This document shows, one piece after another, positions 63,781 to 64,000 of a stretch of DNA of 64,000 bases. Source of the DNA: Aureibaculum algae (lineage in GTDB: Bacteria > Bacteroidota > Bacteroidia > Flavobacteriales > Flavobacteriaceae); NCBI RefSeq assembly GCF_006065315.1, contig NZ_CP040749.1, positions 1,178,001-1,242,000 of the forward strand, given 5' to 3'. Under the pieces are notes generated by a model. It made no database searches. It saw only the letters and a list, made by a program, of their open reading frames with translations, and was not told the DNA's origin. Every line of letters begins with the position of its first letter. Positions within the stretch are counted from its first letter, which is position 1. The translations under genes were made by a program, and so were the position numbers.

Positions 63781-64000
63781 ATGAAGAATCCAAAACAATA
63801 TAGAAAATTTAGCGGATTTGTTGTTGTACTAATTATGCTGTTGTCAGAAAAAGTACAAACTCAACAAGATCCCGGGTTTACGCAATATATGTATAATACA
63901 ATGAGTGTAAATCCGGCATACGCAGGGTCAAAAAAACATACAGTTTTTAATATTTTGGCAAGAAGTCAATGGGTAGGAATAGATGGGGCTCCAGAAACCC
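63781..64000 (+). CDS. PorP/SprF family T9SS outer-membrane protein (partial)
   Basis: The first 73 codons; the rest is beyond the right edge. A signal peptide covers about 1-28 (FVVVLIMLLSEKVQTQ), then QDPGFTQYMYNTMSVNPAYA, which is diagnostic of PorP/SprF. These outer-membrane proteins work with type B cargo. It lies 21 bases after the cargo gene, so the pair is one operon. Confidence 0.92.
   Translation, partial: MKNPKQYRKFSGFVVVLIMLLSEKVQTQQDPGFTQYMYNTMSVNPAYAGSKKHTVFNILARSQWVGIDGAPET

Noticed and set aside
1..64000. CRISPR array, tRNA, rRNA, prophage or insertion sequence
   Set aside because: No spaced direct repeats, tRNA-like cloverleaf, ribosomal sequence, phage structural gene or transposase was recognised by eye.

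Overview
The window is AT-rich, gene-dense DNA from a member of the Flavobacteriaceae (Bacteroidota), probably marine or another environmental isolate. The evidence is a type IX secretion (T9SS) type B sorting domain next to a PorP/SprF gene, many short lipoproteins with Bacteroidota-style signal peptides, TAnnTTTG-type promoter boxes, DUF4230, DUF4920 and DUF6090 proteins, MnmD with a typical flavobacterial N-terminus, and a flavobacterial prolyl oligopeptidase. No tRNA, rRNA, CRISPR array, transposase, integrase or prophage was seen.

Layout. Positions 1-6720 hold mostly housekeeping genes: an NhaC-type antiporter cut by the left edge, a Gfo/Idh/MocA oxidoreductase, rsgA, a dipeptidyl peptidase III lipoprotein, an SRPBCC/GyrI-like protein and tag. 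Positions 6874-15885 form one tightly packed plus-strand run that I read as a biosynthetic cluster. It has two flavoproteins, a YceI lipocalin, a methyltransferase and a type III polyketide synthase, followed by its own type II fatty-acid-like set: enoyl reductase, dehydratase, ketosynthase, acyl carrier protein and phosphopantetheinyl transferase. A phenolic lipid or lipoquinone is the most economical product guess. Positions 16061-25283 are mixed: an ABC ATPase, prolyl oligopeptidase, DoxX, thioredoxin, SMP-30, hypothetical proteins and a decayed polysaccharide deacetylase.

Positions 25449-28599 are a minus-strand arsenic-type operon (ArsR, CxxC thioredoxin-like protein, OsmC, ArsP-type permease, ArsF-like and ArsG-like proteins). 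Two matching 16-bp palindromes near arsR look like operators. Positions 29025-39400 are accessory: GH78 and GH76 glycosidases, a GNAT acetyltransferase, a leucine-rich-repeat protein with an internally duplicated four-repeat block, DUF6624, DUF6090 and a VOC lipoprotein. Several of these are separated by copies of one hairpin-forming intergenic repeat.

Positions 39632-49386 return to core genes: asd, a trhO-trhP-ferredoxin set for tRNA wobble-uridine hydroxylation, ilvE, mnmD and an OmpA-family protein. Positions 49585-59111 start with a DEAD-box helicase. Then come an ECF sigma factor, a small membrane protein and a Spy/CnrX-like sensor, followed by a run of exported proteins: EF-hand proteins, CotH kinase, DUF6090, two YHYH proteins, a MORN-like lipoprotein and SCO. 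I regard this as a second candidate for an undescribed system. The window ends with an alkaline phosphatase lipoprotein and a T9SS type B cargo/PorP-SprF pair that runs off the right edge.
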